Assembly: GCF_025938155.1 (NCBI RefSeq)
Contig: NZ_JAPCZG010000001.1
Coordinates: 1 to 64,000, forward strand
DNA length: 64,000 nt
From: Novosphingobium sp. KCTC 2891
GTDB taxonomy: Bacteria; Pseudomonadota; Alphaproteobacteria; Sphingomonadales; Sphingomonadaceae
Reading direction: 5' to 3'
A program made the translations under genes and the position numbers. Every line of letters starts with the position of its first letter. Positions within the stretch are counted from its first letter, which is position 1. Under the pieces are notes generated by a model that saw only the letters and a list, made by a program, of their open reading frames with translations, did not search any database and had not been told where the DNA came from. Shown here piece by piece: positions 44,864 to 55,700 of the stretch.

Positions 44864-46603
44864 CTAACGGTTCTTGCCGGATTTGGTTTCCGGATTTGCA
44901 GCTGGAGAGGCGGCATCGGGCTTGTCGGCCGACCACACCTTGCCGCCGCCGATCCACGTTTCGAGCACGCGGGTACGGCGGATCTGCGCCGGTTGCGCGG
45001 TCATCGGATCGGTGTCGACGAAGATGAAATCGGCGCGCAGGCCGGGCGCGAGGCGGCCGAACTTGCGCTCGGCAAAGCCTGCATAGGCCGCCTGCGCGGT
45101 GTAGCCGGCCAGCGCGGTGGCCCGGTCGACCTTTTCCTGCGGTTGCCAGCCGCCCGGCGGGTTGCCGTTCTCGTCCTCGCGGCTGATCGCGGTGGCAAGG
45201 CCGGCCCATGGGTCCGGTAGTTCGACCGGCGTGTCGGAGCCGAAGGCCAGTGTGGCCCCTGTCGCCTTGAGCGATTTCCACGCGTAAGCGCCCTTGAGCC
45301 GGTCGGGACCGAGCCGGGCTTCGGCCATGAGCCGGTCCGAGGTCTGGTGCAACGGCTGCATCGAGGCGACGATCCCGCCGTTGCGCGCGATCTGCGCCAT
45401 GATCGGCCAGTCCGCCGGGTCGATGACCTGCGCGTGTTCGATCCGCCAGCGGCGATCACCCTTGTAGGTGTGGGTGAGATCGTCGATCGCGTTCAGCAGC
45501 AGCGCGTTGCCGGCATCGCCGATGGCGTGAACGGCCACCTGGAAATCGTCCATCGCGGCGCGGCTCATCAGGTTGCCGAGCTGGGTCTGCGACAACTGGG
45601 GCAGGCCGCGCGTATCGGGCTTGTCGGCATAGGGCGCCTTGAGCCAGGCCCCGCGCGAGCCGAGCGCGCCGTCCATGTAGAGCTTCACGCCGTTCATGCG
45701 CAGGCGGTCTGCATAGAGCCAAGGCGAGGGACCGGGACCGCCGATCAGCTTCATCGCGTCGATACCGCCCGCGTAGGACATGATGCGCACGTAAAGCTGG
45801 TTGGCATCGCCCGCGCGGCGGAACGCCAGCCAATCCTCCACCGACGACCCCATGTCTGCCACGGCGGTGAGGCCGCGCTGGAAGAACAGGCGCTGCGCGG
45901 TGGCGAGCGCGAGATCGTAGTCGCGCGGGCCGGGAGCGGGCACGGACTTGCCGACGAGGTCCATCGCCGTATCGACCAGCACGCCCGACGGCGCGCCGGC
46001 GGCATCATGTTCGATGCTGCCGCCCGCCGGCGCCTTGCTGGCGGCGCTGACGCCGGCGGCCTTGAGTGCCGCGGTGTTGGCCCAGCCGGCATGGCCATCG
46101 ACGCGTTCGAGCCAGACCGGCCGGCCGGGGACGATGGCGTCAAGTTCGGCGGCGGTGGGGAAACGGCCAAGGCTCCACTTTTCCTGATTCCAGCCGCGCC
46201 CGACGATCCATGCCCGGTCCGGGTGGGCCGCGGCGAAGGCGGAAATGCGGTTGAGCGCGTCGGCCAGGCTTTTGGTGTCCGACAGGTCGAGCGTGAGCGC
46301 GGCAAAGCCGGTGCCCATGACGTGGACGTGAGCGTCGATCAGGCCGGGCAGCAGCACGCGGCCCTGCCCGTCGATGTGGAACTTCACGCCCTTCTTCGAC
46401 GGCTTCTGGCCGGGGGCGTAGACCGCCTTGATCACGCCGGCATCATCGAACACGAGCGCGGCGAGAGGCTGGACGCTGCCATCGGGGGCGATGGTCTGGC
46501 CCTTGAAATTGTCCACCAGCGTATCGGCGTGGGCGGGGACGGCCAAGGCGGTCAGGGCAGAGGCGGTGGCTGCCAGGACAAGGCTGCGGGGGCGAGGGGG
46601 CAT
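44864..46603 (-). CDS. Exported amidohydrolase (YtcJ-like)
   Basis: This is a 579-residue amidohydrolase with a signal peptide (cleavage near AHA-DTL). The metal-binding motif is LIDAHVHVMG. Further motifs are ERVDGHAGWANTAAL, NGVKLYMDGALGSRGA, VAVHAIGDAGNALLL, RIEHAQVIDPAD and FGSDTPVELPDPWAGL. These match the YtcJ/NfdA class, which removes N-acyl or formyl groups from small substrates; the substrate is not predictable. It is monocistronic, convergent with tatC, and flanked by REP-like motifs. Confidence 0.9.
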   Translation of the reverse strand: MPPRPRSLVLAATASALTALAVPAHADTLVDNFKGQTIAPDGSVQPLAALVFDDAGVIKAVYAPGQKPSKKGVKFHIDGQGRVLLPGLIDAHVHVMGTGFAALTLDLSDTKSLADALNRISAFAAAHPDRAWIVGRGWNQEKWSLGRFPTAAELDAIVPGRPVWLERVDGHAGWANTAALKAAGVSAASKAPAGGSIEHDAAGAPSGVLVDTAMDLVGKSVPAPGPRDYDLALATAQRLFFQRGLTAVADMGSSVEDWLAFRRAGDANQLYVRIMSYAGGIDAMKLIGGPGPSPWLYADRLRMNGVKLYMDGALGSRGAWLKAPYADKPDTRGLPQLSQTQLGNLMSRAAMDDFQVAVHAIGDAGNALLLNAIDDLTHTYKGDRRWRIEHAQVIDPADWPIMAQIARNGGIVASMQPLHQTSDRLMAEARLGPDRLKGAYAWKSLKATGATLAFGSDTPVELPDPWAGLATAISREDENGNPPGGWQPQEKVDRATALAGYTAQAAYAGFAERKFGRLAPGLRADFIFVDTDPMTAQPAQIRRTRVLETWIGGGKVWSADKPDAASPAANPETKSGKNR

Positions 46604-46636
46604 GGGCCTTGATCCTTGGACTGGGGTTGGCGTGCG

Positions 46637-46662
46637 CCCTTCGACAGGCTCAGGACGAGCGG
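46637..46662 (+). repeat. REP-like motif
   Basis: The segment contains CCTTCGACAGGCTCAGGACG and continues AGCGG. This matches, from memory, a REP class common in sphingomonads and other proteobacteria. It sits 34 bp upstream of the amidohydrolase start; a degenerate partner lies at 44613. Confidence 0.55.
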
Positions 46663-46735
46663 CGCATTGTGTTCTGACAGACGCAGGACGGCGGGATTCG
46701 TTGCAGCGGTGTTTCAGGAACAGCGTGCGCAGCGA

Positions 46736-47650
46736 TCAGGCGCTGCCCTTCCTGGGCAGGCGGCGGATCAGCGCGCTGGTGTCCTCGCGGCCACCGCCCA
46801 GTGCCTGCACGTCGGCATAGAACTGGTCGATCAGCGCGGTGGTGGGCACGCTGGCGCCGAGATTGCGCGCTTCCTCGATCGCGAGGCCAAGATCCTTGCG
46901 CATCCAGTCCACCGCGAAGCCGAAGTCGAATTCGTCGCGCGCCATGGTGTGGAAGCGGTTGTCCATCTGCCACGACTGCGCGGCGCCGCCCGAAATCGCG
47001 TCGAACACCCGATCAAGATCCAGCCGGGCCGCCTGCGCGAAGCGGATGGCTTCGGACAGGCCCGCGAGCGCGCCCGCGATGCACATCTGGTTGGCCATCT
47101 TGGCGGTCTGGCCCGCGCCCGACTTGCCGACATGGACCACGCGCTTGGCGTAAGCGCCGAGGATCGGGCGGGCGGCCTCGATCGCCTTTTCGCTGCCGCC
47201 GCACATGATCGCCAGCGTGCCCGCTTCGGCGCCGGACTGGCCGCCGGTGACGGGGGCATCGACGCAGAGCAGTTCCTTGTCCCGCCCTTCGACGGCGATC
47301 TGACGGGCGATGCGCGCCGAGACGGTGGTGTGGTCGATGAACACCGCGCCGCGCCGCAGCGAGGCGAAAGCGCCGGTGGGGCTGAGCACGACATCGGCGA
47401 GGTCGTCGTCGTTGCCGACGCAGGAAATGACGACATCGGCGTCCTCGGCCGCTTCGGCCGGGCTGGCGGCAGCGCGCACGGCAAGGCCGGGATTGGCCAC
47501 CATCCACGCTTCGGCGCGGGCCATCGTGCGATTGTAGATCGTCAGGCGGTGGCCGGCCTTGCCGAGATGGCGGGCCATGGCCCCGCCCATCGTGCCGAGA
47601 CCGAGGAAGGAGACGTTGCGGGGTTCGCTGCTGGGCCGGATGTCGTTCAT
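46736..47650 (-). CDS. 3-hydroxyisobutyrate dehydrogenase-family oxidoreductase
   Basis: This is a 304-residue beta-hydroxyacid dehydrogenase. The NAD(P) motif is FLGLGTMGGAMARHL; the substrate-binding motif is CVDAPVTGGQSGAEAGTL; the catalytic Lys lies in GAGQTAKMANQ. These match 3-hydroxyisobutyrate dehydrogenase, tartronate semialdehyde reductase and relatives; the substrate cannot be chosen. It carries an 11-residue N-terminal extension. It is divergent from the VanZ-like gene. Confidence 0.93.
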   Translation of the reverse strand: MNDIRPSSEPRNVSFLGLGTMGGAMARHLGKAGHRLTIYNRTMARAEAWMVANPGLAVRAAASPAEAAEDADVVISCVGNDDDLADVVLSPTGAFASLRRGAVFIDHTTVSARIARQIAVEGRDKELLCVDAPVTGGQSGAEAGTLAIMCGGSEKAIEAARPILGAYAKRVVHVGKSGAGQTAKMANQMCIAGALAGLSEAIRFAQAARLDLDRVFDAISGGAAQSWQMDNRFHTMARDEFDFGFAVDWMRKDLGLAIEEARNLGASVPTTALIDQFYADVQALGGGREDTSALIRRLPRKGSA

Positions 47651-47797
47651 GAAGCGACTTCTTACCGGCTTTGCCGTGTTGCGCCAGCCCCTGCGGGGAC
47701 TGGATCCAGGTCGGCGCGGGAAGGACGGGGAGGGCAGCGGGTGACGTGCGCCTTATGCACTTGCCTCCGGCGGCGGGGGCAGGCTAGCGAGCGCGCC

Positions 47798-48172
47798 ATG
47801 TTGCGGCGCAAGAACAGCGGGTTGTCCCTCGAATCGATAGCCCGGGCCGGGTTCTGGCTGGCGGCGGCCTTCGCCGTGGTGATGGCGGTGATGCCGACGC
47901 CGCCGCGCGTGCCGCTCGACCGCTATGGCGACAAGGCCGAGCACATGATCGCCTTCGCCACGCTGGCGCTGCTGGCCGGTTTTGCCTTTCCGCGGATGCC
48001 GCGGCTGCGGATCGCCGAACGGCTTTCGTTCCTGGGCGCGCTGATCGAGGTGGTGCAGTCCATCCCCGCGCTGCACCGCGATTGCGACATCCGCGATTGG
48101 GTGGCCGATACGCTGGCGATCGTGGTCACGCTGGCGGTGGTCAATCTCGTGCGTCCCGCCGGGCGGCGCTGA
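47798..48172 (+). CDS. VanZ-like small membrane protein
   Basis: This 124-residue protein has three to four hydrophobic segments. It carries the VanZ-family pattern DKAEHMIAFATLALLAGFAF and ALIEVVQSIPALHRDCDIRD followed by WVADTLAIVV. Some VanZ relatives affect antibiotic tolerance or surface assembly, but the function is generally unknown. A longer open frame to the left is antisense to the dehydrogenase, so the ATG at 47798 is used. It is 45 bp before ilvA. Confidence 0.85.
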   Translation: MLRRKNSGLSLESIARAGFWLAAAFAVVMAVMPTPPRVPLDRYGDKAEHMIAFATLALLAGFAFPRMPRLRIAERLSFLGALIEVVQSIPALHRDCDIRDWVADTLAIVVTLAVVNLVRPAGRR

Positions 48173-48217
48173 CGCGCGCTTTCCTTCGCGCGCGGTTTCG
48201 ATTAGTGCGCTGACCCC

Positions 48218-49477
48218 ATGGAAAACCTCGCTCTTCAGCCCGCCACGCAGCCCGGCTTCGATGCCGATGCGCTGACCCTTGCCGATGTGCGCGCGGCGGC
48301 GGAGCGAATTTCAGGGCAGGTGGTGCGCACGCCCACGCTCTACAGCAAGACGCTGAGCGCGCTGACGGGCGCGGATATCTGGCTGAAGTTCGAGAACCTG
48401 CAGTTCACCGCGGCCTACAAGGAACGCGGCGCGCTGAACGCGCTGCTGCAACTGAACGACGAACAGCGTTCGCGCGGGGTGATCGCGGCATCGGCCGGCA
48501 ACCATGCGCAGGGGCTGTCCTATCACGGCACCCGGCTGGGCGTGCCCGTAACCATCGTGATGCCGCGCACCACGCCGACGGTGAAGGTGATGCAGACCGA
48601 AGCGGTGGGCGGCACCGTGGTGCTGGAGGGCGAGACCTTCGACGAAGCCTACGCCCACGCGCGCAAGCTCGAGACCGAGCTGGGCCTGACGTTCGTCCAT
48701 CCTTTCGACGATCCCAAGGTGGCCGCCGGGCAGGGCACCGTCGCGCTCGAAATGCTGGAGGACGCGCCGGACATCGAGACGCTGGTGATCCCGATCGGCG
48801 GCGGTGGGCTGCTCACCGGCATGGGCGTGGCCGCCCGCGCGCTGAAGCCTTCCATCGGGCTGGTGGGTGTGCAGGCCTCGCTGTTCCCGTCGATGTACGC
48901 CAAGCTCAAGCATCTCGACGTGCCCTGCGGCGGTGACACGCTGGCCGAAGGCATCGCGGTGAAGGAGCCGGGCACGTTCACCTCGGCCGTGCTGGCGAAA
49001 ATCGCCGACGACGTGGTGCTGGTGGGCGAACCGGCGCTGGAAAGCGCGGTGGCGCTGCTGCTCCAGATCGAGAAGACCGTGGTCGAAGGCGCGGGCGCGG
49101 CCGGGCTCGCCGCGGTCATGACGCACAAGAAGCGCTTTGCCGGACGCAAGATCGGTCTGGTGCTGACCGGCGGCAATATCGACACGCGGCTGCTGGCCAA
49201 CGTGCTGCTGCGCGATCTTGCCCGCTCGGGCCGGCTGGCGCGGCTGCGGCTGACCCTGCAGGACCGCCCCGGCGCGCTGTTCAAGGTGGTGGAGGAGTTC
49301 AACCGCCACCAGGTGAACATCCTGGAAGTGTGGCACCAGCGCATCTTCACCTCGCTGCCGGCCAAGGGCCTGACGGCCGAGATCGAGTGCGAGGCGCGCG
49401 ACCGCGAGCAGATCGACCTGCTCGTCGCGGCGCTGCGCGGCAATGGCTATGATGTGACGCGCGTGGAGCTGGGCTGA
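48218..49477 (+). CDS. ilvA: Threonine ammonia-lyase
   Basis: This PLP enzyme deaminates threonine to 2-oxobutyrate for isoleucine synthesis. The protein has 419 residues. The PLP lysine is K68 (QFTAAYKERGALN); the phosphate loop is IPIGGGGLLTGMG; the Ser/Asn contacts lie in AASAGNHAQGLSYH. One ACT domain (about residues 335-419: LRLTLQDRPGALFKVVEEFN) is present, where the E. coli biosynthetic enzyme has two regulatory units. It is therefore of the shorter class. Its feedback properties cannot be read from sequence. Confidence 0.94.
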   Translation: MENLALQPATQPGFDADALTLADVRAAAERISGQVVRTPTLYSKTLSALTGADIWLKFENLQFTAAYKERGALNALLQLNDEQRSRGVIAASAGNHAQGLSYHGTRLGVPVTIVMPRTTPTVKVMQTEAVGGTVVLEGETFDEAYAHARKLETELGLTFVHPFDDPKVAAGQGTVALEMLEDAPDIETLVIPIGGGGLLTGMGVAARALKPSIGLVGVQASLFPSMYAKLKHLDVPCGGDTLAEGIAVKEPGTFTSAVLAKIADDVVLVGEPALESAVALLLQIEKTVVEGAGAAGLAAVMTHKKRFAGRKIGLVLTGGNIDTRLLANVLLRDLARSGRLARLRLTLQDRPGALFKVVEEFNRHQVNILEVWHQRIFTSLPAKGLTAEIECEARDREQIDLLVAALRGNGYDVTRVELG

Positions 49478-49695
49478 GCCCGGGCTGGCGCGGTCGGACG
49501 TTAACCGATGACCGCGCCGGTGTCCGCAAACGGGACGATCCGCGAGGCCATCGGCACGGGACGGCGCTGGAGCCGGGTAAAACTTTCCGGCGACCCAACA
49601 ATCGTGGTTAAGGGTCTTTCACCAATCGGCCGGCTCATGCATTGTTGCCTTGCAAGCCGGCGGGTAGGCCACCGGCGAAAGGAACATCGCTGGTC

Positions 49696-50541
49696 GTGAC
49701 CGCGCCCGTACGCTTCCCCCGCTTCTTCGTCACCAGCCCCGCGCCGTGCCCCTATCTGCCGGGCCGGAGCGAGCGCAAGGTGTTCACCGAGCTGAAGGGT
49801 TCCAACGCCGACGAGCTGAACGACGCGCTTGGCCGCATCGGCTTCCGGCGCAGCCAGACCGTGGCCTATCGCCCCAGCTGCCTGGATTGCACGGCTTGCG
49901 TCTCGGTGCGCGTGGTGGCGAACGAGTTCCAGCCCTCGTCCACCCAGAAGCGGAATTACAAGCGCAATTCCGACCTTGTCGTGACCGCTTGCAAGCCGTG
50001 GTCGACTCCGGAACAGTTCGAGCTGTTGCAGCGTTATCTCTCTGTCCGTCACCCGGGCGGGGGGATGGCCACCATGGACGAAATGGATTTCGCCGACATG
50101 GTGGAACATACGCCCGTGAAAAGTTATGTGATCGAATACAGGGAGCCCACGGCCGATGGCAGTCCGGGCAAACTGGTGGGGGCCTGCCTGACCGACCAGC
50201 AGGGCGACGGGCTTTCCATGATCTACAGTTTCTACGACCCTCATCACGAGACGCGGACCGGGCTTGGCAATTTCATCATCCTCGACCACATCCTCCACGC
50301 CGCGAGGATCGGCCTGCCCTATGTCTACCTCGGCTATTGGGTCGAGGGATCGGACCGGATGCAGTACAAGGTCCGTTATCGCCCGATGGAAAAGCTGGGC
50401 CGCGATGGCTGGATGCGTTTCGATCCCGATGAGCAGGCCGGGGCCATCGATCGCGCCGCCGCGATGCACCGCAGCGGGATTTCTCCGGCCGGCGGGACCG
50501 GCAAGGACGGGGTTCCTGCAGCGGAGTTCACGCGCGGCTGA
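49696..50541 (+). CDS. bpt: Aspartate/glutamate leucyltransferase (Bpt)
   Basis: Bpt transfers Leu from Leu-tRNA to proteins with N-terminal Asp or Glu, feeding the ClpS/ClpAP N-degron pathway. The protein has 281 residues. The N-terminal domain has the Cys motif [15 protein letters not shown]. The ATE-type C-terminal domain includes [20 protein letters not shown] and [23 protein letters not shown] at 49696 was chosen from family start ([15 protein letters not shown]). It is followed by tamA, whose likely start lies inside or next to the bpt 3' end. Confidence 0.94.
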   Translation: MTAPVRFPRFFVTSPAPCPYLPGRSERKVFTELKGSNADELNDALGRIGFRRSQTVAYRPSCLDCTACVSVRVVANEFQPSSTQKRNYKRNSDLVVTACKPWSTPEQFELLQRYLSVRHPGGGMATMDEMDFADMVEHTPVKSYVIEYREPTADGSPGKLVGACLTDQQGDGLSMIYSFYDPHHETRTGLGNFIILDHILHAARIGLPYVYLGYWVEGSDRMQYKVRYRPMEKLGRDGWMRFDPDEQAGAIDRAAAMHRSGISPAGGTGKDGVPAAEFTRG

Positions 50542-52735
50542 CCAGCTTTCCGGCGTTCTCGCCGCGCTGGCCGTGCTGCTGGTGCCGGTGGGTGCGGCAG
50601 CGCAATCGCGTGACGCCGACAAGGAACTGGAAGACCTGATCCCCGACGCGGCGATCGACCATCCCGACGCCTGGGCGCTGGATACGGATGCTGCGCGCAC
50701 CCCGGTGCCGGACGTCTCCACGCTCGATTCGGCGGACACGCTGGCGCCGATGACCGCGATGCCCGAAATGACCATCGCCTGGCCCGACGAGGCCGAACTG
50801 CCGGTGATCGTCCCGTTGACGGCCGACCCGGACATTGCGCTGGCCGAGGAACAGGCGAAGCAGGCGGGCGACCTGCTCGATACCGCAGTCCCCGAAGGCG
50901 AGGGCACCGCGAAGACGCAGATCGCCAATGCCTCGATCAGCAAGGTGGGCGGGCAGGTCGAACTGGCGTTCCCGCCGGATGCGGTCTTCCCCGAACGCGA
51001 TGCCGTGGTTGCGCGTTTCGCCGGGCTGTCGAGCCTCAAGGCATTGGACGGCAACAACGACAATCTGGCCCAGCTTTCGCGCCGCGCGCGCGAGGACATC
51101 GACCTGCTGCAGCACGTGCTGCGGGTCTATGGCTATTATGATGCGCAAGTGATCCAGTCGCTGGCCGGGATCGAGCGACCGGCCGAGGGCGAGGTGCGCA
51201 GGCCGATCGATGGCGAGAAGGTCATGGTCCGCTTCGACGTGATCCCCGGGCCGCTGTACAAGCTGGCGACGATCGACCTGGGCGATATTGCGCAGGCGGC
51301 TGACGCCGCGAAGCTGCGCACGGCGTTTGCGCTGAACGTCGGCGATCCGGTCAATTCCGACCGGATCGTGGAGGAGCGGACGCATCTCGACACCGCGCTG
51401 GGCGAGAATGGCTATGCCTTTGCCAAGGTGGGTTCGCCGAGCCTTGCCATCGACCACGAACCGCGCACCGGCGACCTGTCCATTCCGGTCACGACCGGCG
51501 GGACATATCGGTTCGGGCAGGTCACCAGCTCGCTGCCGAAATACCTTTCATCCGGGCACATCGCCCGGATTGCGCGGTTCGATAGGGGCGACCTTTACCA
51601 GCGCTCGCTTGTGGACGACCTGCGCCAGGCGGTGCTGGCGACCGGGCTGGTTTCTGCCGTCACCATCGACACGCGCGAGGCTGCGCCGCCTGCATCCGGC
51701 CAGCCGGGGACGGTGGATGTCGACGTGACGCTGACCAAGGCTCCGCAGCGGACCATCGCCGGGCTGGTGGGTTATTCGAGCGGCGAGGGATTCCGTCTGG
51801 AAGCCAGCTGGGAGCACCGCAATTTCTTCCCGCCCGAAGGGATGCTCCGTTTCCGCGGCGTGGCGGGCACGCGCGAACAGCTGGCGGGGGTGACGTTCCG
51901 CCGCAACAATTTCCTCGGCCGCGACCAGGTGCTGACCGCCGATCTCTATGCCCAGACGCGCGACACTGACGCCTACAACGCGCGCACGGCCTCTTTCATC
52001 GCCAGCTTCGAGCGGCAGACGACGCTGATCTTCCAGAAGCCGTTCGTGTGGTCCGCCGGGCTGGAAGCGGTGGCGACGAGCGAAATTCAGGATTCGGTCG
52101 CGCGCGCAGGCGGGGCGCGGACGACCTACTTCGTCGCCGCGTTGCCGCTTTCGGCACAGTTCGACGGCAGCGACAGCCTGCTCGATCCCAAGAAGGGCTT
52201 CCGCGTGGGCCTGCGCCTTTCGCCCGAGCTTTCGGTGCAGGACAGCGTGCGCTCCAACTACGTCAAGGCACAGTTCGACCTGAGCGGATACCTGCCGGTG
52301 AACGACAGGCTGGTGATCGCGGGCCGGACCCGGCTGGGGACGATCCAGGGCGCGGACATCGCCGCCATTGCGCCGTCGCGGCGGTTCTACGCGGGCGGGG
52401 GCGCCTCGGTGCGCGGCTATGCCTATCAGGCGGTGGGGCCCAAGGATGCCGCGGGCAGCCCAAGCGGCGGGCGCTCGCTCAGCGAGTTTTCGCTCGAAGC
52501 GCGGGTCAAGACCGGACTGGTCGGCGGCGCGGTGAGCCTTGTCCCGTTCATCGATGCGGGCGCGGTGGGCACCGGGACCACGCCGGGGCTGAGCAACCTG
52601 AAAGTCGGCGCGGGCATCGGCGTGCGCTATGAAACCAACTTCGGCCCGATCCGCATCGACCTTGGCACGCCGCTCAACCCGTCGAAGGGGGACAGCCGCA
52701 TCGGCGTCTATGTCGCGCTGGGGCAGGCGTTCTGA
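50429..52735 (+). CDS. tamA: Translocation and assembly module outer-membrane protein TamA
   Basis: TamA is an Omp85-family barrel that works with TamB in outer-membrane biogenesis. After the hydrophobic signal ([17 protein letters not shown]) comes an unusual Asp/Pro/Ala-rich stretch of about 100 residues. POTRA-type domains follow (about residues 180-430), then a 16-stranded Omp85 barrel with [13 protein letters not shown] in the lid-lock region and a C-terminal Phe ([10 protein letters not shown]). The start is uncertain: no ATG, GTG or TTG lies close to the signal. ATG at 50429 overlaps bpt by 113 bp. A CTG at 50516 would give a compact signal peptide (overlap 26 bp). It overlaps tamB by 1 bp. 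Confidence 0.88.
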   Translation: MSRPGPSIAPPRCTAAGFLRPAGPARTGFLQRSSRAADQLSGVLAALAVLLVPVGAAAQSRDADKELEDLIPDAAIDHPDAWALDTDAARTPVPDVSTLDSADTLAPMTAMPEMTIAWPDEAELPVIVPLTADPDIALAEEQAKQAGDLLDTAVPEGEGTAKTQIANASISKVGGQVELAFPPDAVFPERDAVVARFAGLSSLKALDGNNDNLAQLSRRAREDIDLLQHVLRVYGYYDAQVIQSLAGIERPAEGEVRRPIDGEKVMVRFDVIPGPLYKLATIDLGDIAQAADAAKLRTAFALNVGDPVNSDRIVEERTHLDTALGENGYAFAKVGSPSLAIDHEPRTGDLSIPVTTGGTYRFGQVTSSLPKYLSSGHIARIARFDRGDLYQRSLVDDLRQAVLATGLVSAVTIDTREAAPPASGQPGTVDVDVTLTKAPQRTIAGLVGYSSGEGFRLEASWEHRNFFPPEGMLRFRGVAGTREQLAGVTFRRNNFLGRDQVLTADLYAQTRDTDAYNARTASFIASFERQTTLIFQKPFVWSAGLEAVATSEIQDSVARAGGARTTYFVAALPLSAQFDGSDSLLDPKKGFRVGLRLSPELSVQDSVRSNYVKAQFDLSGYLPVNDRLVIAGRTRLGTIQGADIAAIAPSRRFYAGGGASVRGYAYQAVGPKDAAGSPSGGRSLSEFSLEARVKTGLVGGAVSLVPFIDAGAVGTGTTPGLSNLKVGAGIGVRYETNFGPIRIDLGTPLNPSKGDSRIGVYVALGQAF

Positions 52736-55700
52736 TGGGCGAGGACGCGCCCGGCCCGGCTGCCGCCCCCCAACCGGCGGCGGTGCCGCCGCGTCGGCCG
52801 CTTTGGCGCTCGCCGCTCGCCTGGAGCCGGCGACTGGCGCTGCTGGGCATCGTCGTCGTGGGTTTGTTCGTGGCGGGGCTGGTCGTGCTCGATTCGTCGC
52901 TCGGCCACCGCTTCGTGGTCGACCGGATCGCCGCCCTGGCGCCGGGATCCGGGCTGCGCATCCGCATCGGGCGGATCGAGGGATCGCTGTTCGGCACGTC
53001 GAAGCTGCGCAATGTGGTGCTGAGCGATCCGCAGGGGCGGTTCATGACCATCCCCGAGGCGGAGCTGGACTGGCGGCCGCTGTCGTGGATGAAGCGCGGG
53101 CTGGATATCCGCAAGCTGCTGATCCATCGCGCGACGTTGCTGCGCACTCCGCGAATGAATCCCGGAGATCCCAACCAGCCGATCCTGCCCAATTTCGATA
53201 TTCGCATCGACCGGCTGGCGTTCGACAACCTGACGGTTGCGCCCGGCGTGATGGGCCGCGGTGCGCTGCGCGAGCGGCGACGCATCGACGCATGGGCGCG
53301 CGTGGATATCCGCAAGGGCCGTGCGCTGATCGACGTGAATGGCCGGCTGGGCGGCCGCGACCGGTTGGTGGTGCATCTCGACAGCGAACCCGACCGCGAC
53401 AAGTTTGAGCTGGCGCTGACATATGACGCGCCAAAGAACGGGCTGCTGGCGGCGCTTTCGGGCGTGAAGAAGGATGTGCATGCCCGCGTCGGCGGGCGCG
53501 GGGGCTTCAGCGACTGGCACGGCCTTGCCTGGGCTTCGCAGGACGGTGCGAAGCTGGCGGCGTTCCTCGTCGACAATCGCGCGGGGCGGTATCACGTGGC
53601 GGGGCAGGCCTTTCCGGCGGCGTTCCTGAAAGGAACGACCAAGGCCGCGGTGGGGGACCGGCTGTCGCTGGTCTATGACGGGACGCTGTCGAACAGCGTG
53701 CTGGACGGGCAATTGTTCGCCAAGGGCGGGGCGTTCCTGCTGGCGGGCAAGGGCGGGCTGGATCTTGGCAACAACCGCGCCAACGACCTGGGACTGAAGC
53801 TGGCATTGACCCGTCCCGAGCGCGTGATGGCGCAGCCGCAGCTTTCGGGCGTGCGGATCGACGCCCAGCTCGACGGGCAGTTCACCGACCTTGCGATCGA
53901 GCACGAGGTGCGCGTGGCGCGGCTCCGCTCGGGCAGCATCGACGCGCAGGGGCTGCGCACTGCCGGGACCGCGACCTGGGACGGCAAGCGGCTGCGCTTG
54001 CCGCTGGCGATCACGGCAAAGCGCGTGGTCACCGGCAATGCGCAGGTCGATCCGCGCTTTGCCGGGGGCAGCGTGAAGGGCGAATTGGTGCTGGCGGGCA
54101 ACAGCCTTTCGTCCGAAGCCATTGCCATCGAGCTGAAGGGGCTGTCGGCGCGCCTGACGCTGCGCGGCGACGTGGCGCGCGGCGGCTATGCGCTGGCCGG
54201 GCCGGTACGGGCGCAGGGCTTCACCCTGACCAACCTGGGCGCCGTGGATGCCGACGCGAAGATCCTGTTCAAGATCGGCACCGGCCTGCCCTGGTCGGTG
54301 CAGGCCAATGCGGCCGGGCGGATGACGCGGATCGACAACGCCACGCTGGCGAACCTCACCGGCGGCAACATCCGTTTCACCGGGGCAGTGACGGTGGGGC
54401 AGGCGATCCCGCTTACCGTCCGCGGGGCGCGGATTTCCTCGCGCAAGCTGGCGCTGGCCGTGGACGGCCGGGTATCGCCGGACGGGCGCACCACCGTCAT
54501 CGGCAAGGGCCGACACCTCGACTATGGGCCGTTCACGGTCGATGCGGCGATCGGCCAGGACGGTCCGCGCGCGGTGCTGGTCTTCGCCAGCCCATTGCCG
54601 GCGGCGGGCCTGAAGGACGTGCGCGTGGCGCTTTCGCCGACGCGTGACGGGTTCGATATCGAGACCAAGGGCGATTCGCGGCTGGGCGAGTTCGCCGGAA
54701 CGCTGGGTCTGGTTGCTCCGCGCGGCGCTGATACGCGGATCGAGGTCCGCACTTTCCATGTTTATGAAACCGACGTCACAGGCGCTGTCGTGCTGGGCAA
54801 GGCGGGCATCACCGGCGATCTGGCGCTGGCGGGCGGCGGCCTGAACGGCACGGTCCACCTTGCGCCGCGCGATGGCGGGCAGGGCGTGGAAGCGCTGGTC
54901 AATGCGCGCAACGCGCGGTTCGGCGGCAACAAGCCTATTTCCATCGGTGCGGCGAAGATCGAGGTGAACGGGCTGTTCGCCGACGGCAATTCGACCGTCG
55001 ATGCCTCTGTGGCGGCGCAGGGCATCGGCACCGGCAAGCTGTTCATCGGCCGGCTGGCGGCGAATGCCACGCTGGTCAACGGCTCCGGCTCGGTCACGGC
55101 ATCCATGTCTGGCCGGCGCGGCACCGACTTTGAATTGCAGGGCACCGCCGCCTTCGAGCCGGACAAGGTGATCGCGTTCGTGTCCGGCGAATATGCCGGG
55201 CGCGAGATTTCGATGCCGCGCCGCATGGTGATGGAGCGCGAGGCCGGCGGGTGGCGGCTCCAGCCCGTGCAGCTCAATTTCGGGCGCGGCGCGGTGATCG
55301 CGCAAGGCCACGTGCTGGGCGGGCCGACCGAACTGAACCTGCAGGTCTCGCGGATGCCGCTGTCGGTGCTCGACATTGCGGTGGCCGATCTGGGGCTGGG
55401 CGGACTGGCCTCGGGCATCATTGATTATCGGAACGACGGCAAGGGCGCGCCGCAGGGCCACGCTGCCTTGCAGGTGCGCGGGCTGACGCGGTCGGGGCTG
55501 GTGCTGACCTCGCGCCCGCTCGACGTGTTCCTTGTCGCCGATCTCGACCAGACCTCGTTCCAGTCGCGCGCGGTGATGAAGGAGGCGGGATCGGTGCGTG
55601 GGCGCTTGCAGGCGCGGATCGATTCGCTGCCGCGCGGCGGGACCATCGCCGAACGGCTGCGCGCCGGGCGGCTGCGCGGGCAGGTGCGCTATTCCGGCCC

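Noticed and set aside
46616..47797. N-terminal extension of the VanZ-like frame into the dehydrogenase region
   Set aside because: This part is antisense to the dehydrogenase and lacks any domain. The VanZ family part starts at 47798.
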